A stretch of DNA of 64,000 bases from NCBI GenBank assembly GCA_949317995.1, contig OX439048.1, forward strand, positions 28,711,495 through 28,775,494. Reading direction: 5' to 3'. The notes beneath the pieces are model-generated. The model saw only the letters and a list, made by a program, of their open reading frames with translations. It had not been told where the DNA came from and did no database searches. Made by a program: the position numbers and the translations under genes. The first letter of the stretch is position 1, and each line of letters opens with the position of its first letter. Positions 1 to 10,541 of the stretch are shown here, in pieces. Source of the stretch: Acholoe squamosa (lineage: Eukaryota > Annelida > Polychaeta > Phyllodocida > Polynoidae).

Positions 1-1
1 C

Positions 2-1848
2 CCAAGAGACAGTCTGGGAAGAAGAAAGCGAAAGTGCAAGAAAAGAGATACTCCCTTCACTTTATTCTCTGATGAAGAGTTTACAGCAAGGTACAGGCTC
101 AGCAAGGAGGTAGTGATGGAGCTGTGCCAGGACTACAGGCTACACAGCAAGTTCAAGGGGAGCAAACGTGGGGGAGGCCTCTCCTGCATAGACAGGGTAA
201 GCTGAAATACCTTCTTTTTTTTCTTTGTGGTCTGGATGGGGGGGGTCCCCCTTCTGACATCTCGACTCGATGAAATGGTCATGTCACATATCACTTGATG
301 TCACATGTCACCTCTGTCATGGCCCAACATGTCAATTTTAATAATTTTATGTCAATAATTTTTTTATTCATGTCAGTAAATCCCATGTCACATGTCTGTT
401 TCAAGAAATGAGCATGTCACCAGTAGAATTTTGTAGTCCACACCCATCACTAGACGACCTTTTATCAGGAAGAAAGAAATTTTCTTAATTTATTTATTTA
501 TTTCTCCCCTTTTCCTAATACTCTGACATTGATTTCCTTTTTTTTCTTTCAGTTCTGTTTAGTGTTACGGTATTTTGCCACTGGGAGTTTCTTCGTGCTG
601 ACTGGGGACTCCCAGAAGGTATCCAAGTCCGTAGTGTGTAATTCAGTGAAAGATGTCGCTCAATACTTCGTCAAGAACCGGCACAAGTATGTGAAGTGGC
701 CCCACTCTTTTGAATCGAAACTGCTTGCGGCCTTGAAGTTATACCGCCACAAAGTCAAGAGGAACCAAAGAGAGGTCGAACAAGAGACACCGTTTGTATT
801 TGGATACGTGGATGGGACCCACATCCCAATCAAGTGCCCCTCCAGAAACGAGAGCGCATACGTCAACAGAAATCAGTATCACTCCATCAACACCACTGTG
901 AGTTTTTCACCTTTTTCTTACCTTCTGTGGAGTCCTCTTTATTTTTGTTACCTTAATAAAATAAGGTTCATCTTCCTCTTTTTTTTGTCCTGCACCTCTA
1001 GAATTATAATGAAACATATCATCTATAACAGAATATGGTTAGATGGAATTTATTTCCCTTTTCCTGATTTTTATTTCTTTCTTGGTGCAGATTGTCTGTG
1101 ACTATGACAAACGGATATTGTTCATAGACCCTCGCTTCCCAGGATCGGTGCATGATGCCTACTGTCTCGCGGCGAGCCCCGTTGGAGACGAGCTCGACCA
1201 GGAGATTTGGGGGGATTTTGTTCTCCTAGGAGACTCGGGGTGAGCTTCCTTTCTTAGTCTTTGTCTCTACTTTTCTTTCACAGCATGCAAAACACTATAA
1301 CATGTGGTTATCTTCTACTTTTGGCAGATATGGGTTGCGTCGGCACCTCTTCACGCCCTATAAGGACGAGACTTCACCCAAGAAGACCGCATTCAACAAG
1401 TGGCATAAGAAGAGCCGGGTTCGAGTCGAGCAGTGCATCGGTATCCTGAAGCAGCGTTGGAGGTGAGTGTAACTCTTTCCCACTCATGAGAAAAAGAAAG
1501 GAACTAATTATCTGCGCTTTAACATATTACCTTCCAATATTTTTTTTCTGTGTCATCCTTTGTCCCTGTCTAAAGCTCCTTTTTTTCTTTTTTTTTTTGT
1601 CTTTCAGGATCTTGGACTCCTCCGCAGGTTACATGAGGCACGAGCCAAAGAGGTCTTCAGACATCATAACCAGTTGCGCCTGCCTTCACAACGTGGCCAT
1701 GGATCATGGCATAAGGATTGTAGATGACCCTGCTGATCCCTGGACACCAGTCCGTCTTCCCCTTCCCCAACCAAGACAGCTTTCCCGAGAACAGGAAAAG
1801 GAGCGTATCAAGTGCTTCCGGGACGAGTACTGCAACAAATACTTCTGA
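2..1848 (+). CDS. HARBI1-like PIF/Harbinger DDE transposase, 5'-partial, five exons
   Basis: Exons read 2-196, 553-897, 1091-1239, 1328-1462 and 1608-1848. All have GT-AG borders, and phases agree (0, 0, 2, 2). The visible product is 354 aa and lacks only the N-terminus, because the window opens inside exon 1. The start resembles the conserved Harbinger head (DTPFTLFSDEEF), followed by a helical region ending RYFATGSF. The DDE_Tnp_4 core is recognisable: FGYVDGTHIPI gives the first Asp (about residue 152), FPGSVHDA the second (about 202), and RVRVEQCIGILKQRW the Glu (about 264). The ending ACLHNVAMDHG is typical of the family. All three catalytic acids are present, so the enzyme could be active. 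It would cut and paste the element, probably with a SANT partner encoded on the opposite strand. Its stop lies 367 bp from the convergent stop of SANT1. Confidence 0.9.
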
Positions 1849-2100
1849 AAAGTGTGGCACCTTGCATGCTTCAAGTTACAACGAAAGTACTTTGGCTCTT
1901 TGTCTGTGATACCTTATAATTAGGATGTGGTACACATGTATGTCACAAAGAGAGAGTTTCAGCTTGTCTGAGATATTTACCTTAATGTACATAAAGATGT
2001 ACCTGGCGGACAGGCCTCACATGAAATATTTTTCTCTGACATTTTTTCCTGTTCCTTTTGTGAAAGAAAACTTGAACACGCGCCGTAAAAGAAAAAAAGT

Positions 2101-2138
2101 TTTATTTATGTACATATACATAATAAACTGTAAATAAA
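2101..2138. promoter_or_regulatory. Overlapping poly(A) signals of convergent genes
   Basis: On the + strand AATAAA occurs at 2122-2127 and 2133-2138, downstream of the transposase stop. On the - strand AATAAA (TTTATT at 2101-2106) lies downstream of the SANT1 stop. The two 3' UTRs would therefore overlap by a few tens of bases. Assignment rests on hexamers only. Confidence 0.5.
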
Positions 2139-2215
2139 CTGTATTTTTGTCAAACTTGTATAAGATTGTCCATTTCTCTTTATCATATATATCTTTGTCA
2201 CATTTAATCCATACT

Positions 2216-3927
2216 TCATAACTGATTTTTGGCTTGCCTTCTCTGAGCTCTTATGGCTTCCCTCTCTGCCTTCCTCCTTTTCTTCTCCTCACACAGCTGC
2301 AGGTATTCGCTTCTGGTGCAAACCACAACTTTCTGCCCTTGTTTAGGTCTAACTTTGGGTAGAGCAGTCTTTGACTCGTCTTTCTTCCTCGCTGCTGCTT
2401 TCTGTTTGGATAAATTCTCCATTTTCTTCCTTAATACTGCTTCTTCTTTCTCCCTCTTTCTCTCCTCCTTCATCTTTGCCTCATGTTTCCTCCTTCTCTC
2501 CTCTTTCTTCTTTCTTTCTTCCTTCCTTCTCTCTTTGTCTTTATCTTTTGTTGGTACTTTAGTGGTCTTCATTTTGGTCTTAGCCTTGGAGAAGTCGGCA
2601 GTACCTGGTCTCCACAGATGGTTTTCTGTTATGCCTGACTGTGTCTTTGGTTTGGTAGGGTCCAGCTCCATGGGAGTAACTCCTGGAATACCTGAAAACA
2701 TACAGATGTTTCCTGAGTCTCAAAAGTACATAATATTGTTTTTTTTCTCGCTGTGTTTGAAAAAAACATTAGATGTCTTTTATTCTAAACTCAATAAGAG
2801 GTTGAATAAGGTAGGGTACAGTGACTACGGTAGTCCATCCTCACCTCGAACTGCCTCTGGTTTCAGATATTCTAAAGCTTTCTGCTGGGTGTTGGACAAA
2901 AGCAACTTCTTTGCAGGTGGTCCGCTTCCTGTCTTTTTGATCTCCCTTCTTAGCGTATTGTACTGTAAGAAAATAGATTAGCATAAAAATTTTGTTATTT
3001 TGCTTATTTCTCTTCACTAACTTTATTGTTATGTTGAAAAAGAAAAATTTCACTTCTCTCCTACCTTTTGCTTCATCTTTTGGGTGAAATCAGACGCCTT
3101 ATCAGAGCACTGTCTGACAGTCCGGTGAGTGTGCGCTTCCGAGTTAACGTATACTGAAAGAATTAAGAAGAAAGTATTTAATTTATAAATTCTTTTTTTA
3201 TGAAGTAACTTGCCTTGAAAAAAAAGGGGAAGATATAAGATTATTCTATCGAAGTAATAAACTTACATGCCACGTCTCTCCATGCTTGCCGCCTTATGTC
3301 CCTCCCTCCTCCTGTGCCGCTGAAGTGGAACTTTATAGCGTCCCGGTTTAAGTTAATTGCATCCATTAGGGCTTCGACTTCTTTCGTCTTCCACCTTTCT
3401 CTGGAGACAGGAAGGTCGTTTCGCATAGGGAGATCTTCTGCTTCACTTTCGGAGTCACTGGCGTTGGACTGATGGTCAGCATAAGAAGCTCCTACCAAGG
3501 TATCGTTTGCTTTCTTTTCTCGATGTGCATTTTCTGGCTGGTAAAGGACTGTAGAGGCCTCTGAGTCAACCGAGAAATCCTTATGCTTCAGTATCATTTG
3601 TGTTCTTTTCTTAGGTCTCTTATCAGGCTGACCCTGCTGTCATAACATGGAATAAAAAAATTATTTATTAGCCTTTGCCCACCGGTGTCACAACGAGAGA
3701 AGTAAGGGACAAAGCACAGCGACTATTGGCTAACTTTTAACGTTGTGCTACGTCGTACGTGACCCGCCATTATCCTCTTATAAAATTAACTTTGAGGCCC
3801 TTTTTTTATGCTCTGCATGCTCTCCTTTGTGTTCAGGACTTTCTCTGATATTCAGACTTGAAGTTGGTCAAGCTTTTTTACATACCTTGTGCTTCTTAGG
3901 AGGCATATCACCTGTAGATTTGGACAT
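2216..3927 (-). CDS. SANT1: Myb/SANT-like DNA-binding partner of Harbinger transposase, five exons
   Basis: Exons in transcript order are 3927-3886, 3636-3267, 3153-3065, 2962-2845 and 2691-2216. The total is 1095 nt and 364 aa, with GT-AG borders and phases 0, 1, 0, 1. The start ATG at 3927 opens a basic peptide (MSKSTGDMPPKKHK). A Ser/Asp/Glu-rich stretch precedes a Myb/SANT-like domain of the Myb_DNA-bind_5/NAIF1 type at about residues 93-168. Visible there are RERWKTKEVEAL, SGTGGGRDIRRQAWRDVA and HRTVRQCSDK, followed by the family-typical REIKKTGSGPP. The C-terminal third is an extremely Lys/Glu/Arg-rich helix, a likely nuclear localisation or nucleic-acid-binding segment. In vertebrates NAIF1 carries HARBI1 to the nucleus and to DNA; the same role is inferred here. 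A palindromic CACAACGA motif lies 65-95 bp upstream. Confidence 0.85.
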
Positions 3928-4022
3928 GTTGTTCCACGACGTTCTGTCAATTATGACGTCATAACATGAAATCGAGAGTGCTGCCCCCTACGCACAACGA
4001 CCTTTCTTCTAAAAAGTCGTTG
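3687..4022. promoter_or_regulatory. CACAACGA palindromes around the SANT1 start
   Basis: CACAACGAC at about 3992-4000 faces GTCGTTGTG at 4014-4022, giving an inverted pair about 65-95 bp upstream of the SANT1 ATG. A further CACAACGAG lies near 3688, in intron 1, beside AAGCACAGCGA, which recurs upstream of SANT2. The AACGA/AACGG core resembles the YAACNG site of Myb domains. A role as transposase- or SANT-binding sites is inferred. Confidence 0.4.
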
Positions 4023-4027
4023 TGAAG

Positions 4028-4695
4028 GAGGGCATAGCATTAGAATAGATAAACAAAGCTTTTTCAGTCTTGTACTTCTTTAACTTCAAGCTAATATACT
4101 ATTCAGTACGTTATCAGAGGAACAACAGGTCACACAGGCTTTCACTTCAAACTTTTTATTACATATCATGACCAGAAAGTGACTAGGAAAAGTGGACTTC
4201 AATAGTGTGGCCACTGTAGCACCTTATTTCTTTTCAAATGGTTTTGTGGTCGAGGAAAAGCCGATAACTGTTTCAAAGGCATAAAACTCTTAACTACACT
4301 GTACCTCATGACTTTTCAGACTACTTAGTGAAGGGGTGATGGTATAAGACATCAGTGACTTATTATGTTAGGAAGTATCTGTTTTTTTAAGCTTAAGTAC
4401 TAGTAAAGTAAACCAAAGTGGGTGTTCTCTTTTGTTCACCCGAAAGAAATGTTCCCTACATGAAAATATGTCTGTCCACTCTCCAACCGCATCATGCATT
4501 ACAGAAGGAGTCTCGTTGTGGCCAAATAAAAAGATTCCTCTATGTAGGTTGAAGTCATAAAACATACAGCGTCATAGTCAGTTTGTTTCTCTCTTGAAAA
4601 ATTAGATTTTCTTAATCTGAAACCCTTGTATCATAACAAAGAGGAAAACGAACATGAATACTCTGACTGTGAAAGTCACATGAAAGTAACATTTT
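4028..4695. other. Spacer between the SANT2 stop and the SANT1 promoter
   Basis: No convincing ORF. A - strand AATAAA (TTTATT at 4155-4160) could end the SANT2 transcript with a 3' UTR of about 540 nt. A single TCGTTGTG copy lies near 4513. Confidence 0.4.
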
Positions 4696-7600
4696 CTATT
4701 TCTTTTTCGATCCATTCTTTGGGCCCTTCCTTTTTTTCTTAGGCTGTCCTTTGGTAGCCTCTGCTACCCTTTTCCTGGTCGCAGGACCCGGCTTAGGATC
4801 AACAGCCAGGTGAAGGGAGTGGAGAGTTTCTGCCGCTGTGATCACCTCTTTGTCAGGTTCAGGCTCTGTAAGTTCCTCTAGAGGCTTCTCCTTCTTCAGT
4901 ACCCCTTCTATGTTACTGCAGTCGAGCACTACTCCCCCCTGAGATATATCTATGTGGACCCTCTTGATTTTACGCGGAGGAGGGTGTGTTCTGGCACATG
5001 TAGAAAGAACCACACATAAACCAAGTCTTCCTTCTGGAACTTCATCGTCTACGTCTATGAGAGAAACCTCGAGGTCTTCTTTAGTCTGAATAGCGCCTTG
5101 CTGCAAATGTGGCTGTTCTTTTCCAGCCTCTTTTTGGGTGTCTTGTGCTACCTCTTTCACTGTCTCTTCACCTCCATCTTCTTTAAGTTTTGGACATGGT
5201 ACTACTTCGCTGTCCTCTCCTGCCTCACAGCTTACAGTTTTATCTCCTTCTGCCGCCTCTTTCTGTAAGTCAGTTCCTCTGAGAGTTTGGCCATCTTGAC
5301 CCCCATCCTCAAGGACATCATTCCCTCCCTGTTCTAGTCCTTCGTTATGAGCCTGCATGTCAGTGCTTCCCTCTTTCATAAGATCACTACCTCCCTGTGC
5401 TTCTATGTTAGAACCTGCATCACCCGCGTCACTATGGGAGTCTTTTCCAGGCTCTGAGAGGTCAGTATGCCCCTGATTGCCTTGCTCAATAAGCTCGTTA
5501 TGCGGTACATTCAATGGCTGGGTGACCTGATTTTGAGGGTCATCACCTGGCGGAGAAGGAAGTTGAGTCCCTTCCTCTCCCTCCTCTTCATAAAGAACCT
5601 CTTGGTAAACAACCTCTCTGTTGACGTTGTTTCCCGCGTCTCCTTGATCGTGCTCTAGAGGCTCGCTTTTTACCACACAACCAGGATACGATCCTCCCTG
5701 CTGCTCTTCCTCTTCTTGGGCTGCAGGTTCCCCCGCTAAAACCAAAGTTAGAGGGGAAGCTTGGTTTACGGTGGGACCTGTGACTAGTTCTCCATTGCCA
5801 TTGACGTGAAGGAGGTTTTGGGCCACTGTGGACTGGTCTGCAAAGGGGTCGAGCGTCAAAACTGTGGAAAAACAAGGCAAAAACTTTTTTTGTGCTTTCT
5901 TCAGAACGAGAGTGATACAAAACTATACACAGGTGAGTTTCTCTGTCTTTACGGTGTTTTCTTTTATTCTGTTTTTCCAATAACTTACAACTTCCCAATC
6001 TTTTGGACTAACTATATGAAGAAGCACAGATAGGCCAGGAGGTCGTTGCACAAAGAGCGTGCCTTCGTTCTGCTTTTTTCTCTCGTCTGTACGAGATTCA
6101 CAAAGAGACTTATTGGATAGGACAAGACACATTTAGACTATGAAAAAAAAATAAAAAATACTTACCTTTCAAGGCACCTGAAGACGAAGGTTTAACAACA
6201 AGGGGAAAAGTAGGAAACTCAGGAACAGGCGGGGTCTGCGTGGTTTCACACATCATCATGACAGGCCTCCTTTGGAGCCCGTCGGTCATGTGAATGACCT
6301 TACCGGAAACTGTAGGATATAAAAAGTTGAAACGAATAAAAAAAATTATGCCAACTGTATAAGTCACGCTGTGACGATCTGTCTCGTTGTGCAAACAAAT
6401 AAATATAAGTATTTTTGTTGGTCAAGAAAAACTTCAGATGAGAGTGAAAATGAAATAAAAAAAGGAAATGCCAGACACCTAGACACTTACTGCTACACAT
6501 ATTTTTTTTCTCAATTTATGACATGTCCACCCAAATAATGCCTTACCGTTTATAAGTTGAGCCACATTCAGCTGCAAGTTGCCTGAGTGTCAATGATAGA
6601 CTGCAAGTGACGGCTGGTAGTTTCCTGCGTTTTCACGATGGACTCCCTGTCTGACACTATCCTCTCAAGCACTGTTCCTAGCCTCTCATGCACCTCTGTG
6701 CATCGACTCAGGAAGGACATCATGTTATCCACGTTGTCCCGTCTGTGTACTTCCATAGTGGTCATAAAAGACTCGATATTGGCTAATCTGATTTCCTGGT
6801 TCTTAACCTGATTTGCTATTTCTTCTTCTTTACTCGAGGCATCTGTGGTTTTTGATTCAAAGTCTAATTTCTTTCCTCTGCCCCCAGAGTTTTTCTTCTC
6901 AAGAATCCGTGGACTACGCCGTACTTCCTTTTTGACTTCCGACTTTGGAGTAGAAGTGAGGGGGACTTCCTGTTGAATACCGGTCAAGTCCACTATGTCG
7001 GTGTCTGTTGACACAACGTCTACTTGCATGTCATCAGATCTGTCGTCTCCTGTCAAATCAACGTCAAAGGCAGCAGCGTTCCTGACTGCCCGAACACCTG
7101 GTTTCTTGAAAGGAGCCTTAGCGGTACCTCTTCGAGAGGGAGAAGGAGAAGGTTTAGCCTTCGCTTCCTTTGTATTTGCAGCAACTTTGGCCTTTGTCGC
7201 TTTCGGTGTGCCAGTGACCTTGGCCCCACCTGCTGCTGCTGCAGCCTTACCCGGTTTCTTGAAAGGCACCTTGACTGCCGGAGACACAGGTCCTTTCCCT
7301 TTCTTAGGCATGGGACACTGAAACTGTGCCAACAGCTCCTTCTCTGAAGGCACAACCAAAACTTTAAGGGGAGACGGAGCAGCACCTTTAGCTTTAACTC
7401 TAGACTGCACAGCAGGGGACTTCTTGGCCTGTTGCCTTCGTTTCTTTTCCTCTTCCACGGGATCCGTGTAGTAGACTATTTCCCCTCCTTGCCCTGAAAA
7501 AAAAAAAAAAATTCTATTGTTCAAGGGAAATTGTGGTCCAAGAATATACACATTGTCAAGAACAGAACAACGTGAGGTATCGCTATCGAGGAGAGAAAGA

Positions 7601-9220
7601 ATAAGAAAATAGGTCAAAAGAACAAACAATGTTAGGTCTGCTGTGTTTTACTATGAATTTTGGGAAAGCGTAGACCCATCATAATATTGATGCATGTTTC
7701 TTGAAAACATTAATTTATTCAAAGGAAAAAAAATGCCTGTGCTGAAAACACAATAATCAATAAAAGTAAAATTCAGGACGCTCACAATAAGTTAAAGATA
7801 GGGCCTAGTTTGATTCTTAAAAGAAATTTCTTTCTGTCTTACCGGCAATTCTCTCGACTCCCTTATACTTCAACAACATCATGTCGGTCAAGGAGCATCC
7901 TTCACATGGTTTTCCTTTCTCTATCAGGTATAGATATTCCTCGTTCTGAAAAGCATGAGAAAATAATGAGGACAAGAAAATGAAAAATAAAGGGGAAGGA
8001 GGTGAGAAAGATAGAGAAGAAATAAGACATCCATTTAAGTTACACTAACTTATATTTTGAAAGGTGTAGCAAATCACGATGAAGAGTATAATATATTTTT
8101 TGTTCGCTCACCTTTGCCTTAAGCTTAGAGAAATAATCATTCACGTGATGCTGCATTTTGTCTAACTCCCGGTTCGCATTCTTGATGCTGTTGACTGTGG
8201 CTGCAAGAGATCAATGGAGACATAGAATATCTGAGAAAAAGAACAGCTCTCTTCATGAAAAACACACAGAAGGCACTTAGTTCTGTTTAACTTTGAGGAT
8301 AAGAGAAAAGATAAAGATTTTTTTCTGTCATAATGTCAAACTTAATAAAAAAAAAACTCACCTAGAACTGTGTCCCAACCTTCTCTCCTCAGCTGTGCTC
8401 CATTCTTCCCCCTAGCCTTGATATACGGCTTCTGATTGAGGAGGGCAAAGAAGAGCGCTCTATGCTCAGCTTCAGTCCAGTATACGTCTCTGGCCCTCTC
8501 TGTCCCCCGGGAAGTTAAGTTCGTTTCAGGCCTGCTGGAGGGACCCGCCTTAGGTTGTTTTGCCTTAGCCTTTTTCACCTTACCCTTTCGAACAGGGCTA
8601 TCTTCCTCTGAGAGTTCACTAGAATCCTCTAAAATGTATTCCTCTTCTTCCTCTCCTTGCTCTAGTGCTTCTTCCTCCTCGTCTGATCCTTCTGTTAGGG
8701 TGTTAGTTTTCAAAATTTCTGGTAACTCGAACGACCTGCTGCCCGCTTGGGTCGCAAGATCGTACTCCTCTTCCTCATCGTCTTCGTCGCTTGAAGACAA
8801 AGCATAACAACGGTCGTACTGAAAAAAGAAAATAAAGAATATTTATTTTCAGGAAAAAAGAAAATTAGGGGGGAGGAGAGGGGGACTTTTTTTCAGGTAC
8901 TGTTAATTATGAAAAAATGAATCTAAGAATGTCTGAATAACTCGATTTTTTCTCTTCTTTGAAGTAAAATTCGAAGAGAGGGAGAAAAAAAAAGAAAATG
9001 AAAAGAAATAACAAGACAGAGAGAGAGACACGCTGAAAAGACGTTAGAGCGAACCAAATTACCCTATTATCGCCCGACCCGGCATAGAAAGAAAGCTAAA
9101 AGAACGACGGAAAAGGAATAACAGTCTAAGAACAGCATGTCATTGTCTTCTTATGAACAAGATCTACCTTATAGAACACTATTTTAAAAGAAAACTTACT
9201 TCTGAAGCGTAGTGAGACAT
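4696..9220 (-). CDS. SANT2: second Myb/SANT (trihelix-like) protein with coiled coil and acidic C-terminus, frame break in the middle
   Basis: Transcript-order exons are 9220-9200, 8818-8362, 8200-8112, 7945-7843, 7493 to about 6547, 6309-6166 and 5861-4696. All introns have GT-AG borders. The first five exons join in phase and read 531 aa to a TGA at 6568-6570. A one-base shift just before that stop lets the reading continue (NVAQLIN) to a GTAAGG donor at 6546. The last two exons then follow in matching phase to the TAG at 4696, giving about 970 aa. Domains: Asp/Glu-rich N-terminus; SANT/trihelix-like domain at about residues 117-189 (YWTEAEHRALFFALL, RREGWDTVL, then HHVNDYFSKLKAK); Lys/Ala/Pro-rich linker with two PFKKPG copies; FDVDLTGDD and DIVDLTGI (SUMO-interaction-like); coiled coil at about 445-525; long Glu/Gly-rich tail ending in a KKKRK signal. 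No family name is recognised beyond the SANT domain. It is probably a DNA-binding or tethering cofactor of the element. Confidence 0.7.
6041..6115 (+). repeat. Left arm of a 74-bp inverted repeat inside a SANT2 intron
   Basis: The segment starts GGTCGTTGCACAAA and includes GCGTGCCTTCGTTCTGCTTT and TTCACAAAGAGACTTATT. It matches the reverse complement of 9456-9529 at roughly nine positions in ten. It lies wholly within the intron between exons 6309-6166 and 5861-4696. It is probably a duplicated transposon end. Confidence 0.75.
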
Positions 9221-9404
9221 GATATATCCCTGTGTTTCGTTGATCGAAGCCGGCCTCTTGTTGACATCAGCGCGGGCACCGGAAGTGACGTTCTGCCTAA
9301 CTGGGTCAAAATACGCGGGTGCCCTGTCGTTTTTTCTCGCTCTGCTAGAGTCTCACTGCAGCAGCGAGGAAAGCACAGCGAGTCCTGTTTTTTTTGTCTC
9401 GCTG

Positions 9405-9423
9405 TCACAACGACTCTCGTTGT
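9405..9423. promoter_or_regulatory. CACAACGA/TCGTTGTG palindrome upstream of SANT2
   Basis: CACAACGA and TCGTTGTG are separated by three bases, about 185-205 bp upstream of the SANT2 ATG at 9220. AAGCACAGCGAG lies just before (near 9372), as it does near SANT1. Likely element-specific regulatory or binding sites, by inference. Confidence 0.4.
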
Positions 9424-9455
9424 GAAAAGGCAAAACATATTGTGCAACGGTCAGA

Positions 9456-9529
9456 AATAAGTCTCTTTGTGAATGTCGTACTAACGAGAGAGAAAAGCAG
9501 AACGAAGGCACGCTGTTTGTGCAACGACC
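9456..9529 (-). repeat. Right arm of the 74-bp inverted repeat, candidate right terminus of the Harbinger element
   Basis: Read on the - strand it begins GGTCGTTGCACAAA and mirrors 6041-6115. It lies upstream of the SANT2 promoter region and is the last sequence shared with the element. I infer that it is or contains the right terminal inverted repeat. No clean TSD is visible, and the left end is outside the window. Confidence 0.55.
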
Positions 9530-9535
9530 CCCAGC

Positions 9536-9865
9536 ACAGGCCACACCATCTAATCCTTGTGTCAATGCCTGGTTACTCTGTTATTCATCTTTAGCTAGCT
9601 GCTAAGCCAGGGTTGTGCTCCCGCTCCGCGCCTTTGGACCAGACTGACACTCGGAGGCACAACTCCGTCTTATATAGAATCCCCATTGAACGCCTGCGTC
9701 CTCTGAAGGCAACCACTGGCTCTCTCCCAACAATTACTACCTCCGTAGCTTGTGCCGCCGGCCTAAGATCTATGTGCCCTTGACCACTATACTATTATTA
9801 ATATCAACTTTGATAAGTGGGCCATGTAACATCAGACTTCAAATAAAATCTGGGATATCCTTGTT
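9536..9865. other. Gene-free stretch right of the Harbinger element
   Basis: No ORF, repeat or RNA gene recognised. Slightly GC-richer than the DNA beyond. Confidence 0.4.
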
Positions 9866-9868
9866 TTA

Positions 9869-10108
9869 GGTTGAATCCCACATGGCGAAAAATGACTGAA
9901 ATATCTCTGCAATTTTGTGTGTTGTATTTTATGGCCTTGTTGGGGCCATAAAAAGCAAGGATTGATCAACTCATTCTGAATCCCACAGTTTTTTTAGGAT
10001 TAAGTTTGCAGTAGTCCTTGCGTTTTATGGCCTCATTAAGGGCCATACAACACAACAGACAAAATGGCAGAGATATTTCAGCAATCTTTCGCCATGTAGG
10101 ATTTGACC
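9869..10108. mobile_element. 240-bp MITE with long TIRs and TTA target duplication
   Basis: Both ends carry about 75-bp imperfect inverted repeats. The left starts GGTTGAATCCCACATGGCGA; the right ends TCGCCATGTAGGATTTGACC. TTA flanks both sides (9866-9868 and 10109-10111). A TTA duplication is what PIF/Harbinger elements make (TWA). No coding capacity. The ends resemble those of the two larger MITEs nearby. Confidence 0.8.
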
Positions 10109-10111
10109 TTA

Positions 10112-10541
10112 TATACCTACTTTCCTGAAAGTCAAGCAGGGTAACACCCACCTCAGATTGGAAGACTACAAATGGTTTTGTTAACATCAAAGTGTTGCGA
10201 ATGATATCATCCTTCATTGTATTTGTTGGGTTTCTATAAATCCGTATCTTTATAAAAAAGAACTATGGTAATAATACGTTTCTAACCAACTAAGAGACTT
10301 AATTGAGATAGACATGGTGCAGTTTTTTTTTCCTTTAGCTTGTATAAATCTTTGTATCCATTCTCTTTTGTTATAAGTTTGATTTCTTCCCTTTGCACTT
10401 TATCATTTTAGTGTTCCTCATAATATCAGAAAGGTGTTGTAAATCTTTCTGTATTATGTTGTTTCTTTCTATTTTATAGCCATGTTGTTGTTAGTGTGCC
10501 GCCATCAGGCATTTGAAAAAAAAGAAAGGTTGTAGTCATTA
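10112..10541. other. AT-rich gap between MITEs
   Basis: No gene or repeat recognised. Confidence 0.35.

Larger units (their letters stand above)
1..9530. mobile_element. Large PIF/Harbinger DNA transposon, left end outside the window
   Basis: One + strand DDE transposase gene and two - strand Myb/SANT genes lie head-to-tail or convergent with no other genes between them. This is the layout of PIF/Harbinger elements, which pair a transposase with a SANT/Myb partner. The right boundary is inferred at about 9529-9535: TCGTTGCACAAA-type sequence lies there, and beyond it the sequence changes to gene-free DNA. The left end lies before base 1, since the window opens inside transposase exon 1. A full TIR pair and TSD therefore cannot be checked. 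Good coding conservation suggests a fairly young element. An ancient domesticated cluster is the alternative, but the SANT2 frame break argues against it. Confidence 0.75.

Noticed and set aside
2253..2981. 242-codon + strand frame rich in Ser/Phe/Leu
   Set aside because: Antisense shadow of the SANT1 Lys/Glu-rich exon; the opposite strand has matching splice sites and a recognisable domain.
6995..7385. Overlapping frames on both strands near 7.0-7.4 kb
   Set aside because: Shadows of the SANT2 exon in other frames.
9196..9594. Several short overlapping frames upstream of SANT2
   Set aside because: They fall in the promoter/terminal-repeat region; only the seven-codon SANT2 exon 1 has splice support.
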